Of a DNA stretch of 64,000 nucleotides, positions 23,187 to 32,519 are shown in pieces. The translations under genes and the position numbers were made by a program. The notes below the pieces were generated by a model. That model was not told where the DNA came from and made no database searches. It saw only the letters and a list, made by a program, of their open reading frames with translations. This stretch comes from Chryseobacterium sp. MA9 (lineage in GTDB: Bacteria; Bacteroidota; Bacteroidia; Flavobacteriales; Weeksellaceae), in the NCBI RefSeq assembly GCF_024399315.1, contig NZ_CP075170.1, forward strand, positions 1,054,001 to 1,118,000, read 5' to 3'. Position 1 is the stretch's first letter; every line of letters begins with the position of its first letter.

Positions 23187-23840
23187 TTGAAAACAACCCT
23201 AACAGAAGAGAATTACCTGAAAGCTTTGTTTCATTTAGTTGACAATGAAGGAAAGGTTACGATTAATGAGCTCAGCAAATTTTTGAATGTAAAAATGCCA
23301 AGTGTCAATAATATGATGAAAAAGTTTGCAGAGAAAAAGTGGGTTATTTATGAAACCTACAAACCATTAATTGTTACAGAAAGCGGAAGGCGGGAAGCAG
23401 CCCTGGTAGTTCGTAAACACAGACTTACCGAAATGTTTCTGGTTAAAAAAATGAATTTTGGCTGGGAAAATGTTCACGAAATTGCAGAACAGCTAGAGCA
23501 CGTGCACTCTCAAATCTTTTTCGAGAAAATGGACGAAATTCTTGATTATCCTAAATTTGATCCTCATGGAGAACCTATTCCGGATAAAGACGGAAATATT
23601 ATTGCCCAGGATTTGCAAAAACTAAGCAACTGTGAGCCTGGTGAAAATGTAACTTTCGCTTCAGTCACCCTTTCTGATGGCGCATTTTTAAATTATCTTA
23701 ACGATCGGAATCTTCTCCTCAATACCAAAGTAAAAGTCGTTAAAATTGAGAGCTTTGATAAATCAATGACGATAGAAATCGATGGTAAAACAGAAATTTT
23801 AAGTAAAAAAGCAACTGAAAAAATATTGGTTAAGAAATAA
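23187..23840 (+). CDS. DtxR/MntR-family metal-dependent regulator
   Basis: 217 residues from a TTG start (no ATG is available before the HTH). The N-terminal winged helix contains TEENYLKALFHLVDNEGKVT and KMPSVNNMMKKFAEKKWVIY; the dimerisation and metal-binding helices contain HRLTEMFLVKKMNFGWENVH and EQLEHVHSQIFFEKMDEILD with the expected His/Glu ligands, then FDPHGEPIPDKDG. A C-terminal FeoA/SH3-like part follows. Such regulators repress metal uptake or export genes in the presence of Mn or Fe. No transporter gene is adjacent, so the targets lie elsewhere. Confidence 0.92.
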   Translation: MKTTLTEENYLKALFHLVDNEGKVTINELSKFLNVKMPSVNNMMKKFAEKKWVIYETYKPLIVTESGRREAALVVRKHRLTEMFLVKKMNFGWENVHEIAEQLEHVHSQIFFEKMDEILDYPKFDPHGEPIPDKDGNIIAQDLQKLSNCEPGENVTFASVTLSDGAFLNYLNDRNLLLNTKVKVVKIESFDKSMTIEIDGKTEILSKKATEKILVKK

Positions 23841-23970
23841 TCTTAACATAAGAAATTAAACAGTTTCATTTTTAATTTTTTTAAGCTATTAAAGAATAGT
23901 ATCTATTACTTACACTGTTAAAAAACGGTTAAACTCTCTTTTTTGAAATACCTGAAAATTTATTTTTAAC

Positions 23971-23978
23971 TACGTTTG
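23971..23978 (+). promoter_or_regulatory. Candidate -7 box of the metallo-beta-lactamase gene
   Basis: TACGTTTG matches TAnnTTTG 65 bases before the ATG. The nearest TTG upstream (23943-23945) is 25 bp away, longer than usual, so the promoter is only partly supported. Confidence 0.5.
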
Positions 23979-24043
23979 CAAAACCTTCTGCAGGCTTTGT
24001 CTTTCCGACAAACACTAACCTTTAATTATTACTTAAAAAAATT

Positions 24044-24784
24044 ATGAAAAAAAGCATACCGTTTTTTATTATTTCGATGCTATTAAGCCCATTGGCAAAT
24101 GCTCAGGACACTCAGGTAAGAGATTTTGTAATTGAACCACAGATTAAACCTAATTTCTATATTTATAAAACTTTCGGAGTATTCGGAGGTAAAGAATATT
24201 CTACCAATGCGGTTTATCTGGTTACCAAAAAAGGAGTTGTTTTGTTTGATGTTCCATGGCAGAAAACACAATATCAAAGTCTGTTGGACACTATTCAGAA
24301 ACGACATAACCTTCCTGTTATTGCTGTATTTGCTACCCATTCACACGAAGACAGAGCTGGAGATTTAAGCTTTTATAACAACAAAGGAATTAAAACCTAC
24401 GCTACCGCGAAAACCAATGAACTCTTAAAGAAAGATGGAAAAGCTACCTCTACTGAACTTATAAAAACAGGAAAACCTTACCGTATTGGTGGAGAAGAAT
24501 TTGTAGTGGACTTTCTGGGTGAAGGACATACTGCCGATAACGTAGTAGTCTGGTTCCCCAAATATAAAATACTGGACGGAGGATGTCTTGTAAAAAGTAA
24601 ATCAGCGGTTGACCTTGGCTACACCGGAGAAGCCAACGTTGCACAATGGCCACAAACCATGATGAAATTGAAAAACAAATATTCACAGGCAACCCTGATT
24701 ATCCCAGGTCACGATGAATGGAAAGGAGGCGGACATGTTGAACATACTCTTGATCTTCTGAACAAAAATAAAAAGTCAGAGTAA
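24044..24784 (+). CDS. bla: Subclass B1 metallo-beta-lactamase, IND/CGB type
   Basis: 246 residues with a signal peptide ending at ANAQ. Zinc ligands are complete: the HSHED motif of ATHSHEDRAGD (first two His and the Asp), the third His in GEGHTADN, the Cys in LDGGCLVKS and the last His in IPGHDEWKGGGH. Overall it follows the chromosomal IND and CGB enzymes of Chryseobacterium indologenes and C. gleum; I cannot tell which variant by eye. It hydrolyses beta-lactams including carbapenems in the periplasm. It is monocistronic, with an own promoter box and a strong terminator, as expected for an intrinsic resistance gene. Confidence 0.95.
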   Translation: MKKSIPFFIISMLLSPLANAQDTQVRDFVIEPQIKPNFYIYKTFGVFGGKEYSTNAVYLVTKKGVVLFDVPWQKTQYQSLLDTIQKRHNLPVIAVFATHSHEDRAGDLSFYNNKGIKTYATAKTNELLKKDGKATSTELIKTGKPYRIGGEEFVVDFLGEGHTADNVVVWFPKYKILDGGCLVKSKSAVDLGYTGEANVAQWPQTMMKLKNKYSQATLIIPGHDEWKGGGHVEHTLDLLNKNKKSE

Positions 24785-24814
24785 TAAAATTTATTTAACA
24801 ACTGTACTTACATA

Positions 24815-24848
24815 AAAAAAATCCCGAATTTTCATTCGGGATTTTTTA
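24815..24848. terminator. Bidirectional terminator
   Basis: ATCCCGAAT and ATTCGGGAT pair perfectly around a four-base loop, flanked by A and T tracts. It serves the metallo-beta-lactamase gene (+) and the tss operon (-). Confidence 0.9.
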
Positions 24849-24870
24849 TTTTATCGTTGATTAAATTAAT

Positions 24871-26013
24871 CTAGTACACTCGTACACTCCAACCTCTCTT
24901 AGGGTTTGTATTGGTAGAAACTTCCTGCTCATTAACGATGATATTTTCTTTTCTCTGACCGATGTAATCAAGTTCGCTCAGTTTAGAGAAAATTGTTTCA
25001 AGGCTTCTCAGCATCTGCTGAATATAAAGCAATGGTTCACCACAGTTATGATGATCATAATTGGTCTCTGCTACAATAGAAAGCTGGTTCAATAAAGTAT
25101 GAGGGGCAATCTCACTCCACTCTAAGCTATAGTTCAGCATTTCTTCCAGTTCAGCAGGAACAAGAAGCTGGGTAGAATTATATAAATGAAGGGCTAATCT
25201 TGCAAAAGACTCAATCAGAAATACAGGTGGCTGCCAAGGGGTAATATTTCTGAACTGGAAATACATATCTCCAAATGTGTTCACCATTGTACTGCACAGA
25301 AACTTAACGTTTTGTGCCAAAGCTGTATTTTGATTTTTATGTGATGTCTTCTGAATAATTTTAAAAGCATACTGCTGAAGATTCCCGATAGACTTTGCAT
25401 AACTGCTGTAATACTCCACCAAAGCCGGATGACTCTGTACAGAAGTACAAGGCGGAATAAAGTTGGAATCTACCTGCGCAATATTCCCTTTTAAATCTAC
25501 TTTCCCAATGATAAGGTAATTACCTCCCGAGTAGCTACTGTTTAAAGACGTTACAGGAAGCAATTCAATATGGTGATTCGGCTGTGCACTTGGGTGACGC
25601 GGCGGAATTTCCTCAGGGTCAATATCTCCAAACGGGACTTTATCAAAAGGATTTACAGAAATTAAGATATAATATTCCCCATCTGCCTGCTCTTCGTTCA
25701 TAGATTTTGCCAATGACTTCACGCTGATTCTTCTGTCTGTCAGCTCAATGCGGTATCCTGCCATTGTAACGGCACTGCAACGCTTGATTACCAACTGTAC
25801 ATCATTGGTTGCTGTATTGTGAACATCGAAAATGGTACGGTCCGTAAATTCATTGGAAATAGGCAAAAGCCCATAGTTATATGTAGTAATTCCCAGGGAA
25901 TTAGAATCTCTGATGGTATCAATTAAGAAATTATCCTGATCATTCAGGTGTCTTTGGGAAACCTTCATCCCATCCACCCAATTGATTGCAAAATGTTTAA
26001 TAGGCTGTATCAT
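24871..26013 (-). CDS. tssK: Type VI secretion baseplate protein TssK (T6SSiii)
   Basis: 380 residues. The start INWVDGMKVSQRHLNDQDNF with FLIDTIRD is the TssK opening (W-G-L/M, then a helix contacting the wedge), and the length fits the family (about 380-450). Near the end, PPVFLIESFARLALHLYNST and LLNQLSIVAETNYDH lie in the C-terminal domain that contacts the membrane complex. TssK links the baseplate to the inner-membrane part of the contractile T6SS. It is the last gene of a three-gene operon, 26 bp after tssN. Confidence 0.82.
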   Translation of the reverse strand: MIQPIKHFAINWVDGMKVSQRHLNDQDNFLIDTIRDSNSLGITTYNYGLLPISNEFTDRTIFDVHNTATNDVQLVIKRCSAVTMAGYRIELTDRRISVKSLAKSMNEEQADGEYYILISVNPFDKVPFGDIDPEEIPPRHPSAQPNHHIELLPVTSLNSSYSGGNYLIIGKVDLKGNIAQVDSNFIPPCTSVQSHPALVEYYSSYAKSIGNLQQYAFKIIQKTSHKNQNTALAQNVKFLCSTMVNTFGDMYFQFRNITPWQPPVFLIESFARLALHLYNSTQLLVPAELEEMLNYSLEWSEIAPHTLLNQLSIVAETNYDHHNCGEPLLYIQQMLRSLETIFSKLSELDYIGQRKENIIVNEQEVSTNTNPKRGWSVRVY

Positions 26014-26039
26014 GTTTAATACGTTTTAATTTTTTGTGA

Positions 26040-26942
26040 TTATGATTTTTTTGCGACTCCCTCCTCTTCATGCTGAATAACTCTCTTGCAAATCACTACT
26101 TCATTTTCAGAAATACTGTTTGTTGTAATGTCGTGGTCGAAATCTATATATTTTCTAAAGCTGAAAAAAGATTTTTTAGTGTAAAAGATCCAGTAGTAAG
26201 GCTCATTTCCTTCGTCTGAAAGATGAATGATAGATCCCGGATTCTTATGATTGTAATCATCCACTACCCTGTAAAACCAATCTCCGAAAGTAACTCCTGT
26301 TGGAAGTGTTTTCGCTTTGATTCTGAAACGGTTGGTATCTTCTAATTTTTTGCTCAATTCAACATTCAATACCATTAATCTGTCAAAATCTGCACCCTCG
26401 AAATCAGGCAGTTTCTGCTCCGGTGAATATCTCCATGTTTTATAAATATCAAAAGGAATTGTAATAAACTGGATATAACAGTAATAAAAGACCATAGGAA
26501 CTACAAAGATCAGCATACTTGTTGCCGCCATTACAGCATATCCTGTTCCTTTACTCATCCAGTTAAAGATCAGGGTAAAAAGATAGCCTCCCAGAGCGAT
26601 ACACGTCAATGAAAGTATAGATTCAAACAGAATACTCATTGCCAGAGATTCTATGTGTTTTTTGAAATATTTATGCAATAAATTCACATGAATAATCCCA
26701 AAAATAAGGTAAATAACCTGTGCAATGAGATACCAGTACGGATTAAAGAGATTTCCGGCAAATCCAAAAAATCCCGGAATAGCCAGGCATAAACTGCACA
26801 GAAGCACGTATATAATAATTACTTTAATTTTTATCGCAGGTTTATTTCTCCGGATTATACCCAGTATAACCATCATAATAATTGCGATTAAAGGCATTAA
26901 GATATACCTTAAAAAAATACCTTTTACTGAAGAAATTTCCAT
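26040..26942 (-). CDS. tssN: Type VI secretion membrane protein TssN (T6SSiii)
   Basis: 300 residues with five or six N-terminal membrane helices (about residues 10-155) and a soluble C-terminal half containing KLPDFEGADFDRLMVLNVEL, RFRIKAKTLPTGVTFGDWFY and EPYYWIFYTKKSFFSFRKYI. TssN is found only in the Bacteroidetes T6SSiii, which lacks the usual TssJLM trans-envelope complex; TssNOPQR are thought to replace it. It lies between tssG and tssK on the same strand with short gaps. Confidence 0.82.
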   Translation of the reverse strand: MEISSVKGIFLRYILMPLIAIIMMVILGIIRRNKPAIKIKVIIIYVLLCSLCLAIPGFFGFAGNLFNPYWYLIAQVIYLIFGIIHVNLLHKYFKKHIESLAMSILFESILSLTCIALGGYLFTLIFNWMSKGTGYAVMAATSMLIFVVPMVFYYCYIQFITIPFDIYKTWRYSPEQKLPDFEGADFDRLMVLNVELSKKLEDTNRFRIKAKTLPTGVTFGDWFYRVVDDYNHKNPGSIIHLSDEGNEPYYWIFYTKKSFFSFRKYIDFDHDITTNSISENEVVICKRVIQHEEEGVAKKS

Positions 26943-26996
26943 TTGTTTCTTTTCGAATTTATACTTTGTTGGTAGTTGTAAATATAATAAAATAAT

Positions 26997-27938
26997 TTAG
27001 AGAAATGTAGAGTATCCAAGGCGGCTGGCATTTCTTCCATCATCTTCAAGACTGAATGAATATTCCTCTTTTTCTGTAATAAAATTCTCTTCCACGTCAA
27101 CAGTTACCGGAAGAAAATAATCATACAGTGACTGAAGCACATTTCTGAAAGGACTTCCCGGAATATATTTCTTCATATCCCCATAAGGAATAGGGCCAAT
27201 ATTTACCACCCAGTTTCTCTGCCCGTCCATATGAGGTCCACTTGGAATATAGGTTACTCCTAATCTTGAATTTCCCAATAACATGGAATTATCATTTTTC
27301 TCTATCTCATCAATGATGTTGGGTGAAAAAGTTACGTTTACCGGCACCTGCAGAAAAGCAGTCATACATCTCTCAAACCATTTTTTGTCTCCCCGGATCT
27401 GGTGAAAAAATGGCAGAATATGCATGAAAATATAAGCACTCTGCTTATCCAGCATCTTTATCAGAGGCCACAGCTCAGTTACCGTTTCCAGTAAAGAATC
27501 CGTATTGCTTGTAATATCAAATTCAGACTCCTTAAGTAAAGCACTGATTTCCGTAAAAAATATCTCCAGTTCAAAAGGACGGAAAAACTTACGGGCATCA
27601 TCTTCTACCCTTTTCTGTTTGCGGATTTCTCTTACCACAGTATCTACATTCTTTCTGGAAGCTCCAAGAGATGGCGGATGAAATAATCCCTCCGGAAGAT
27701 AGTCATAAATACCCTCCCTGTAACTCTCTATGGTAAATACTTCCTCATCAAATCCTAAATAACTGCTTGAAATGCTCTTAATATCCTTCAAATAAGCACG
27801 GTCGTTCACGCCAACACGCTCAATGAATATATTGCTTACCGCACGGTGGTATTTCAATAGATTAACAGCCACAGCTTCAGCCTTAAAGTCTGTCTGCAGC
27901 TTATTGTAATGCATATCTACAATATTAGTCTCATACAT
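26997..27938 (-). CDS. tssG: Type VI secretion baseplate protein TssG (T6SSiii)
   Basis: 313 residues. The C-terminus follows the TssG pattern, with SMLLGNSRLGVTYIPSG, NWVVNIGPIPYGDMKKYIPG, LQSLYDYFLPVTVDVEENF and a final SRLGYSTFL equivalent to the family's LG-x-x-WL ending. TssG pairs with TssF in the wedge of the baseplate. Overall identity to proteobacterial TssG is low, so the call rests on this pattern and on the tssN-tssK neighbours. It is the first gene of the operon; no tssB, tssC or tssF is present in the window. Confidence 0.75.
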   Translation of the reverse strand: MYETNIVDMHYNKLQTDFKAEAVAVNLLKYHRAVSNIFIERVGVNDRAYLKDIKSISSSYLGFDEEVFTIESYREGIYDYLPEGLFHPPSLGASRKNVDTVVREIRKQKRVEDDARKFFRPFELEIFFTEISALLKESEFDITSNTDSLLETVTELWPLIKMLDKQSAYIFMHILPFFHQIRGDKKWFERCMTAFLQVPVNVTFSPNIIDEIEKNDNSMLLGNSRLGVTYIPSGPHMDGQRNWVVNIGPIPYGDMKKYIPGSPFRNVLQSLYDYFLPVTVDVEENFITEKEEYSFSLEDDGRNASRLGYSTFL

Positions 27939-28386
27939 AGTGTTTCCTCTGATTATGACTTGTAAAGATAATATATCTCATAAGTTTGAAAAAATATTTT
28001 CTAATAATTTTATCCTAAAAATAATAATTTATTGACATTAAAAGGAATAATTTCAAGCAAATTCCGTAAAAATACGGTAAATAGAAGGTTTATTTGTTTT
28101 TTAAAATTTTAAATTAACTGTTCAGAATCAGATGATTAAAGGTTAAAAATTCAGGGTTCAAGGTTGGGATTAAGTTTTTTAGGTCTTCCTTATATATAAA
28201 GAACTTTATGTCCTGCTATTCTCCTTTTTAGACTCTCCTACTTCTCATCATTTATTTGCCTTCTTCTTCTGAAAAATATAAGTTTCCAAACGTAATATAA
28301 AAAGGTCTTTTATTTAGATTAAATTTTATTAATATCATCTTATGGAATAAATTCAGGATAATGCATGCTATTCCGAAAGTGGGCCG
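27939..28386. other. Divergent intergenic region between tssG and the S1/P1 nuclease gene
   Basis: It is AT-rich with no gene seen. It must hold the tss operon promoter, but no CAAAnnTA box on the plus strand (minus-strand TAnnTTTG) was found close to 27938. The middle has low-complexity TTCAAGGTT-like words common in the spacers of this genome. Confidence 0.4.
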
Positions 28387-28394
28387 TATCTTTG
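28387..28394 (+). promoter_or_regulatory. Candidate -7 box TATCTTTG
   Basis: An exact TAnnTTTG box 24 bases before the ATG at 28418. No TTG at the usual distance was seen. Confidence 0.5.
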
Positions 28395-28417
28395 CAGACT
28401 GAAAATTGTTATTTAAA

Positions 28418-29209
28418 ATGAAAAGTATTTATTCTAAAATCCTGATTTTAGCATTCATGGCCTCTTCACTTTATTCTTATGCATGGGGATTAACGGGACA
28501 CAGGGTTATTGCAGACATTGCAGAAAACCATCTTTCCCGAAAAGCAAGAAGAGAAATTAAAAAGATGATGGGAAAAGAACGCCTGGCTTACTGGGCCAAC
28601 TGGCCGGATTTCATCAAATCTGATACCACAGGCGCATGGAAGCAGGCCTCATCGTGGCATTATGTAAACATTGATCCAATGACTGATTTTAAAGCTTTTG
28701 AACAAAACTTAAAAGCACAGGCAGGACCAAGTCTTTACACTCAGGTAAACACCCTGTCTAGTCAGATCAAAGACAAAAACACTTCTGAAAAAGACAGAAA
28801 AATTGCTTTAATCTTTCTTATCCATATTATGGGAGATCTTGCACAGCCTCTTCACGTAGGAAGAGCGGAAGATTTAGGTGGAAACAAAATCAATGTTACC
28901 TATTTCGGGGAAAAAACTAATTTACACTCTGTTTGGGACGGAAAATTGGTAGATTCTCAAAAATACAGTTACACAGAATATTCTAAGCTTTTAGATATTA
29001 AATCTAAAGAAGAAGTAGCACAGATACAATCCGGAACACTGGAAGACTGGTTGTACGATTCTCATAAAATTGCCAACAAGATCTATGCACAGACTCCTAA
29101 CGATTCTAAATTATCTTACGACTATCAGTATAAGTTCAATGAAACGATGGAAAGACAACTTCTATACGGAGGATTGAGACTGGCGAAAGTATTAAATGAG
29201 CTTTTCTAA
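28418..29209 (+). CDS. Secreted S1/P1-type nuclease
   Basis: 263 residues from the ATG at 28418; the ATG-less longer start at 28406 would precede the leader. The signal peptide ends at SYA so that the mature protein begins with Trp, the zinc ligand at residue 1 in P1 nuclease. Other ligands are present in order: TGHRVIADIAENHL, NWPDFI, SSWHYVNID, LIHIMGDLAQPLHVG and NLHSVWD. All three zinc sites look intact. The enzyme degrades single-stranded DNA and RNA and 3'-nucleotides outside the cytoplasm, providing phosphate and nucleosides. Confidence 0.93.
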   Translation: MKSIYSKILILAFMASSLYSYAWGLTGHRVIADIAENHLSRKARREIKKMMGKERLAYWANWPDFIKSDTTGAWKQASSWHYVNIDPMTDFKAFEQNLKAQAGPSLYTQVNTLSSQIKDKNTSEKDRKIALIFLIHIMGDLAQPLHVGRAEDLGGNKINVTYFGEKTNLHSVWDGKLVDSQKYSYTEYSKLLDIKSKEEVAQIQSGTLEDWLYDSHKIANKIYAQTPNDSKLSYDYQYKFNETMERQLLYGGLRLAKVLNELF

Positions 29210-29272
29210 ATACGAGTTGCAGGTTGCGGATTAAATTAACCAAAGGCAACTTAAAATAGTATTCATAGATAT

Positions 29273-29300
29273 AAAACGGGACTTCGGTCTCGTTTTTTTT
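29273..29300 (+). terminator. Rho-independent terminator with UUCG loop
   Basis: AAAACGGGAC pairs with GTCTCGTTTT (one G-U) around TTCG and leads into a T tract. A hairpin with the same kind of stem, ACGGGAC/GTCCCGT, occurs at 45518. Confidence 0.9.
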
Positions 29301-29577
29301 GCTCAAAGGTTCAAGATTTAAGGTTTAAGATTTGGCCGTAATCAAAATTTTATGTCTTTTACCAATATATTATCTGTAATATTTATTATTTTATAATTAA
29401 TATTTTCTTTAATCAAAAAAGAACACAAAACACTATATTCCAACACATTAAAACACAAAATAAATACATTCATACATTGTACATTATACATTGTACAAAA
29501 AAATACTGTACCTAGTGTAACCTTTCTACCTTTTCATACGTATATATTATAGTAACTCTTTTTTGAGGATAAAATAA
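29301..29577. other. Upstream region of rpoD with short repeats
   Basis: No gene seen. At about 29473-29496 the word ACATTGTACA occurs twice in tandem (ACATTGTACATTATACATTG), so TGTACA palindromes repeat 14 bp apart. No clear TAnnTTTG box was found, which may mean rpoD uses a different promoter. Confidence 0.4.
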
Positions 29578-30444
29578 ATGAGACAATTAAAAATCACTAA
29601 GCAGGTTACCAACAGGGAAACTGCTTCATTAGACAAGTATTTGCAGGAAATTGGTAAAGTGGAACTGATCACTGCGGACGAAGAAGTAGAATTGGCACAA
29701 AGAATACGTGCTGGCGACAGAGCCGCACTGGAGAAATTAATCAAAGCCAACCTTCGTTTCGTAGTTTCTGTATCTAAGCAATACCAAAATCAAGGTCTTT
29801 CTTTACCCGATTTGATCAATGAAGGTAACTTAGGATTAATGAAAGCGGCAAAAAGGTACGATGAAACTAGAGGTTTCAAATTTATCTCTTATGCAGTATG
29901 GTGGATCCGTCAATCAATTTTACAGGCATTGGCTGAGCAGTCAAGAATTGTAAGATTACCATTGAACAAGATTGGTTCTATCAACAAAATTAATAAAGCA
30001 TACGCTCACCTTGAGCAGGAAAATGAAAGACCACCTTCTCCGGAAGAATTGGCTGAAGTTCTTGACATGAGCGAGGAAGATATTAAAGAATCAATGAAAA
30101 ACTCCGGAAGACACCTGTCTATGGATGCACCTTTAGTAGAAGGTGAAGATTCTAATCTTTATGATGTATTGCGTTCAGGAGAATCTCCAAGTCCTGATAA
30201 GGATCTGATGCTTGAATCTCTACAAATTGAGATTGAAAGAGCATTGAATACCTTGACGCCAAGAGAGGCTGATTTGGTAAGATTATACTTCGGACTGAAC
30301 GGAAAACACCCAATGACTTTAGAGGAAATTGGTGAGACTTTCGATCTTACAAGAGAGAGAGTCCGTCAGATCAAAGAAAAAGCAATTAAGAGACTAAAAC
30401 ACAATACCAGAAGCAAGATCCTTAAATCTTACCTGGGTAAATAA
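29578..30444 (+). CDS. rpoD: Primary RNA polymerase sigma factor RpoD/SigA
   Basis: 288 residues, the short Bacteroidetes form without region 1.1. Regions are clear: 1.2 ([20 protein letters not shown]), 2.1-2.4 ([40 protein letters not shown]), 3 and 4.2 ([20 protein letters not shown]). It directs RNA polymerase to housekeeping promoters with TTG and TAnnTTTG elements, several of which are in this window. It stands alone with a strong terminator. Confidence 0.96.
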   Translation: MRQLKITKQVTNRETASLDKYLQEIGKVELITADEEVELAQRIRAGDRAALEKLIKANLRFVVSVSKQYQNQGLSLPDLINEGNLGLMKAAKRYDETRGFKFISYAVWWIRQSILQALAEQSRIVRLPLNKIGSINKINKAYAHLEQENERPPSPEELAEVLDMSEEDIKESMKNSGRHLSMDAPLVEGEDSNLYDVLRSGESPSPDKDLMLESLQIEIERALNTLTPREADLVRLYFGLNGKHPMTLEEIGETFDLTRERVRQIKEKAIKRLKHNTRSKILKSYLGK

Positions 30445-30468
30445 TTTTAGCGTAAAAAATTTTATAGG

Positions 30469-30490
30469 CGGAGTCTGTTTTCAGGCTCCG
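30469..30490 (+). terminator. Rho-independent terminator of rpoD
   Basis: CGGAGTCTG pairs with CAGGCTCCG (one G-U) around TTTT, followed by TTTTTTTA. Confidence 0.9.
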
Positions 30491-30538
30491 TTTTTTTATA
30501 AACATCCAGATAAGATAATACTATTAAAATATTGTATA

Positions 30539-31114
30539 ATGAAGTCATTAATGAAGCCAAAACCAGGTGATCTGTTTTATATTCCTTCCATCAGCCAATC
30601 GAATGAAAATGGATTTGTTATTGCCCGTTATATTGAATTTATTAAACCCAATTTAGGTCATCTTATTGAAATTTTTGACCATTTTTACACCGAGCCTCCA
30701 AAAAACATTTCTGATGTAGATACAAGCAAGAGATTATTCCAGCCCATATTTTGCAGTATGCGCTTTGCGGCAGGTACCCCAAGATGGAAAATACTATTCA
30801 GTAATCCTGAATATGATAAATCTGAGTCTAATTATAAGGACATTACTTTCGTATTTGATAGAAGTCTCTGGGTTGGCGGTGAAACGAAAGGAGAAGAAAC
30901 TGATGAAATGCAAAACATTGAGCCTTCTATTTGCTGGCGTATGAATCATATAATCTTTAGAGTATTAAACCATTTAAAAGGATTTCTGTCTAACGATGAA
31001 GTTATGGACTATGACAAGATACCTATGGAATATAGAGAAGATAATGAAATTGCCCAGAAAAGAGTAAACGAGATTGCAGAAATAATGCATGAAAAGTTTC
31101 AATCCTGGAAATAA
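30539..31114 (+). CDS. Imm26-like orphan immunity protein
   Basis: 191 residues, cytoplasmic. The start KPKPGDLFYIPSISQ with GFVIARYIEF and LIEIFDHFYTEPP follows the Imm26 pattern (K-x-x-P-G-D-hydrophobic-x-x-I-P, then A-R and I-F-D). Imm26 proteins are predicted to neutralise polymorphic nuclease toxins. No toxin gene is nearby; upstream is rpoD with its terminator, so this is a stand-alone or captured immunity gene. The start at 30539 (MKSLMKPKPG) and an ATG four codons later are both possible. Confidence 0.65.
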   Translation: MKSLMKPKPGDLFYIPSISQSNENGFVIARYIEFIKPNLGHLIEIFDHFYTEPPKNISDVDTSKRLFQPIFCSMRFAAGTPRWKILFSNPEYDKSESNYKDITFVFDRSLWVGGETKGEETDEMQNIEPSICWRMNHIIFRVLNHLKGFLSNDEVMDYDKIPMEYREDNEIAQKRVNEIAEIMHEKFQSWK

Positions 31115-31152
31115 AGCCTATATAATTATAATTTTACAGATTTTAAATAAAA

Positions 31153-31175
31153 AAGATTGATTTACTTTCAATCTT
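31153..31175 (+). terminator. 8-bp hairpin after the Imm26-like gene
   Basis: AAGATTGA and TCAATCTT pair perfectly around a seven-base loop. The sequence after it is not strongly T-rich. Confidence 0.5.
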
Positions 31176-31311
31176 ATAAGCTATTGTAACAATTTTCAAC
31201 GTTTGTTCAACTAATTAAAATCATATCCAGTCATTATTGATGACGAATTCTAAATGATTATCTTTAGTTGCCGGGATATGATATATATTATAAACCCCAA
31301 TAAAACATACT

Positions 31312-31902
31312 ATGAAAAAAATACTTTTCGCTTCTATCTTTACGTTATCCGTCCTTTCCTGCAGAGAAAATAAATCGCAAGACAATGATATTGTAGCAAA
31401 AGCCGCTGAGAACACGGAATCCAGTATGCCAATAAAGAGGTTAAGTAAAACTCAGGATATATTTAACGGTATTTATTATGAAAAAATCAAAAATGATGAT
31501 GAAATTAAGAAAGTAGATGAAAAAATATCTTTAATGCAGGAAGATGCTCATAAAATGCAAGGTATATATAGCAGCATCATTTCTAATTCAGAAGATTATT
31601 ATTTGATTGCAAAAAATGAGGCAAAATCTATTAATGATTCGGTTTTAAGGAAAGAAATGATTAAACTCATCGAAGAAAGTTCAAATAAATATGATCTAAA
31701 GGTTCAAAAAATAAAAGAACTTAAGCATAAAATTAATCGTAACAAGCAAAGTATTTATAGCTTATACACTGCCTTCAAGATCAGAAAGACACTTCCTGAA
31801 ATTGAAAAGTATCAGAATGCACATCCTCTGAAAACAGACAGTCTCAATCAATTCATCAATAAGCAAAACCAACTGTTAGAAGAATTGAAAAAATTAAAAT
31901 AA
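31312..31902 (+). CDS. Hypothetical lipoprotein with coiled-coil region
   Basis: 196 residues. The lipobox VLSC follows a leader of 16 residues, then a short linker. Most of the mature protein is predicted helical with heptad-like spacing and many Lys/Glu (DDEIKKVDEKISLMQEDAHK, YDLKVQKIKELKHKINRNKQ, QLLEELKKLK), consistent with a periplasmic or outer-membrane-attached coiled coil. No family was recognised. The GNAT gene begins 15 bases downstream and may be co-transcribed. Confidence 0.65.
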   Translation: MKKILFASIFTLSVLSCRENKSQDNDIVAKAAENTESSMPIKRLSKTQDIFNGIYYEKIKNDDEIKKVDEKISLMQEDAHKMQGIYSSIISNSEDYYLIAKNEAKSINDSVLRKEMIKLIEESSNKYDLKVQKIKELKHKINRNKQSIYSLYTAFKIRKTLPEIEKYQNAHPLKTDSLNQFINKQNQLLEELKKLK

Positions 31903-31917
31903 ACACCACCACACCTC

Positions 31918-32418
31918 ATGAAATATAGCACAAAATGGCTTACCGATAAAAGCCGCATCAAAGAACTTGTAGACTTTTTTATTACCCATAAAACAGACTC
32001 TTATATTTCTCATGGCGAGATGATGTCCGGAAGAGCTATAGATTCGCATCACTGGAATCCGGATCTTGAAGTGATTCTGACGGAACAACTAATTACAGAT
32101 TTTAATTCTAACGGTAATTCTAAGCTGAATATTCTGATTGCAGAAAACGAAAATGGAGAAATCGTCGGAATGATGGTTTTCAATGTGATCAACAGCCCTT
32201 TTAAAAAGTATGCGATTTTAGAAGATATGCTTCTGGATCAGTCTGTGAGAGGTCAGTCCCTTGGAAGTACCCTTCTGGAAAAGGCCATTCATGAATCTAA
32301 AAGCTGGAATATCAGTTTTATTCTGCTGGAAAGCGGAGTCAACAACCATGGCGCTCACAACTTTTTTAGTAAGTATGGTTTTAAAAAGGTATCGGAAAGC
32401 TATATTTTGACATTATAA
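31918..32418 (+). CDS. GNAT-family N-acetyltransferase
   Basis: 166 residues with the GNAT core: IAENENGEIVGMMVFNVINS, then the acetyl-CoA strand and loop YAILEDMLLDQSVRGQSLGS with the RGQSLG pyrophosphate-binding motif, and VNNHGAHNFFSKYGFKKV at the end. It transfers an acetyl group from acetyl-CoA to an amine. The substrate is unknown. Length is normal for the family. It follows the coiled-coil lipoprotein gene by 15 bases. Confidence 0.9.
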   Translation: MKYSTKWLTDKSRIKELVDFFITHKTDSYISHGEMMSGRAIDSHHWNPDLEVILTEQLITDFNSNGNSKLNILIAENENGEIVGMMVFNVINSPFKKYAILEDMLLDQSVRGQSLGSTLLEKAIHESKSWNISFILLESGVNNHGAHNFFSKYGFKKVSESYILTL

Positions 32419-32519
32419 ATTAAATGATGCAAAGAGAATATCTCAAAAGACACTTTTGAGACTGCACTTAAAACAATAGAAATCTTTTTCACCTTTGCAT
32501 TATCAAGAACCTAAAGCTT

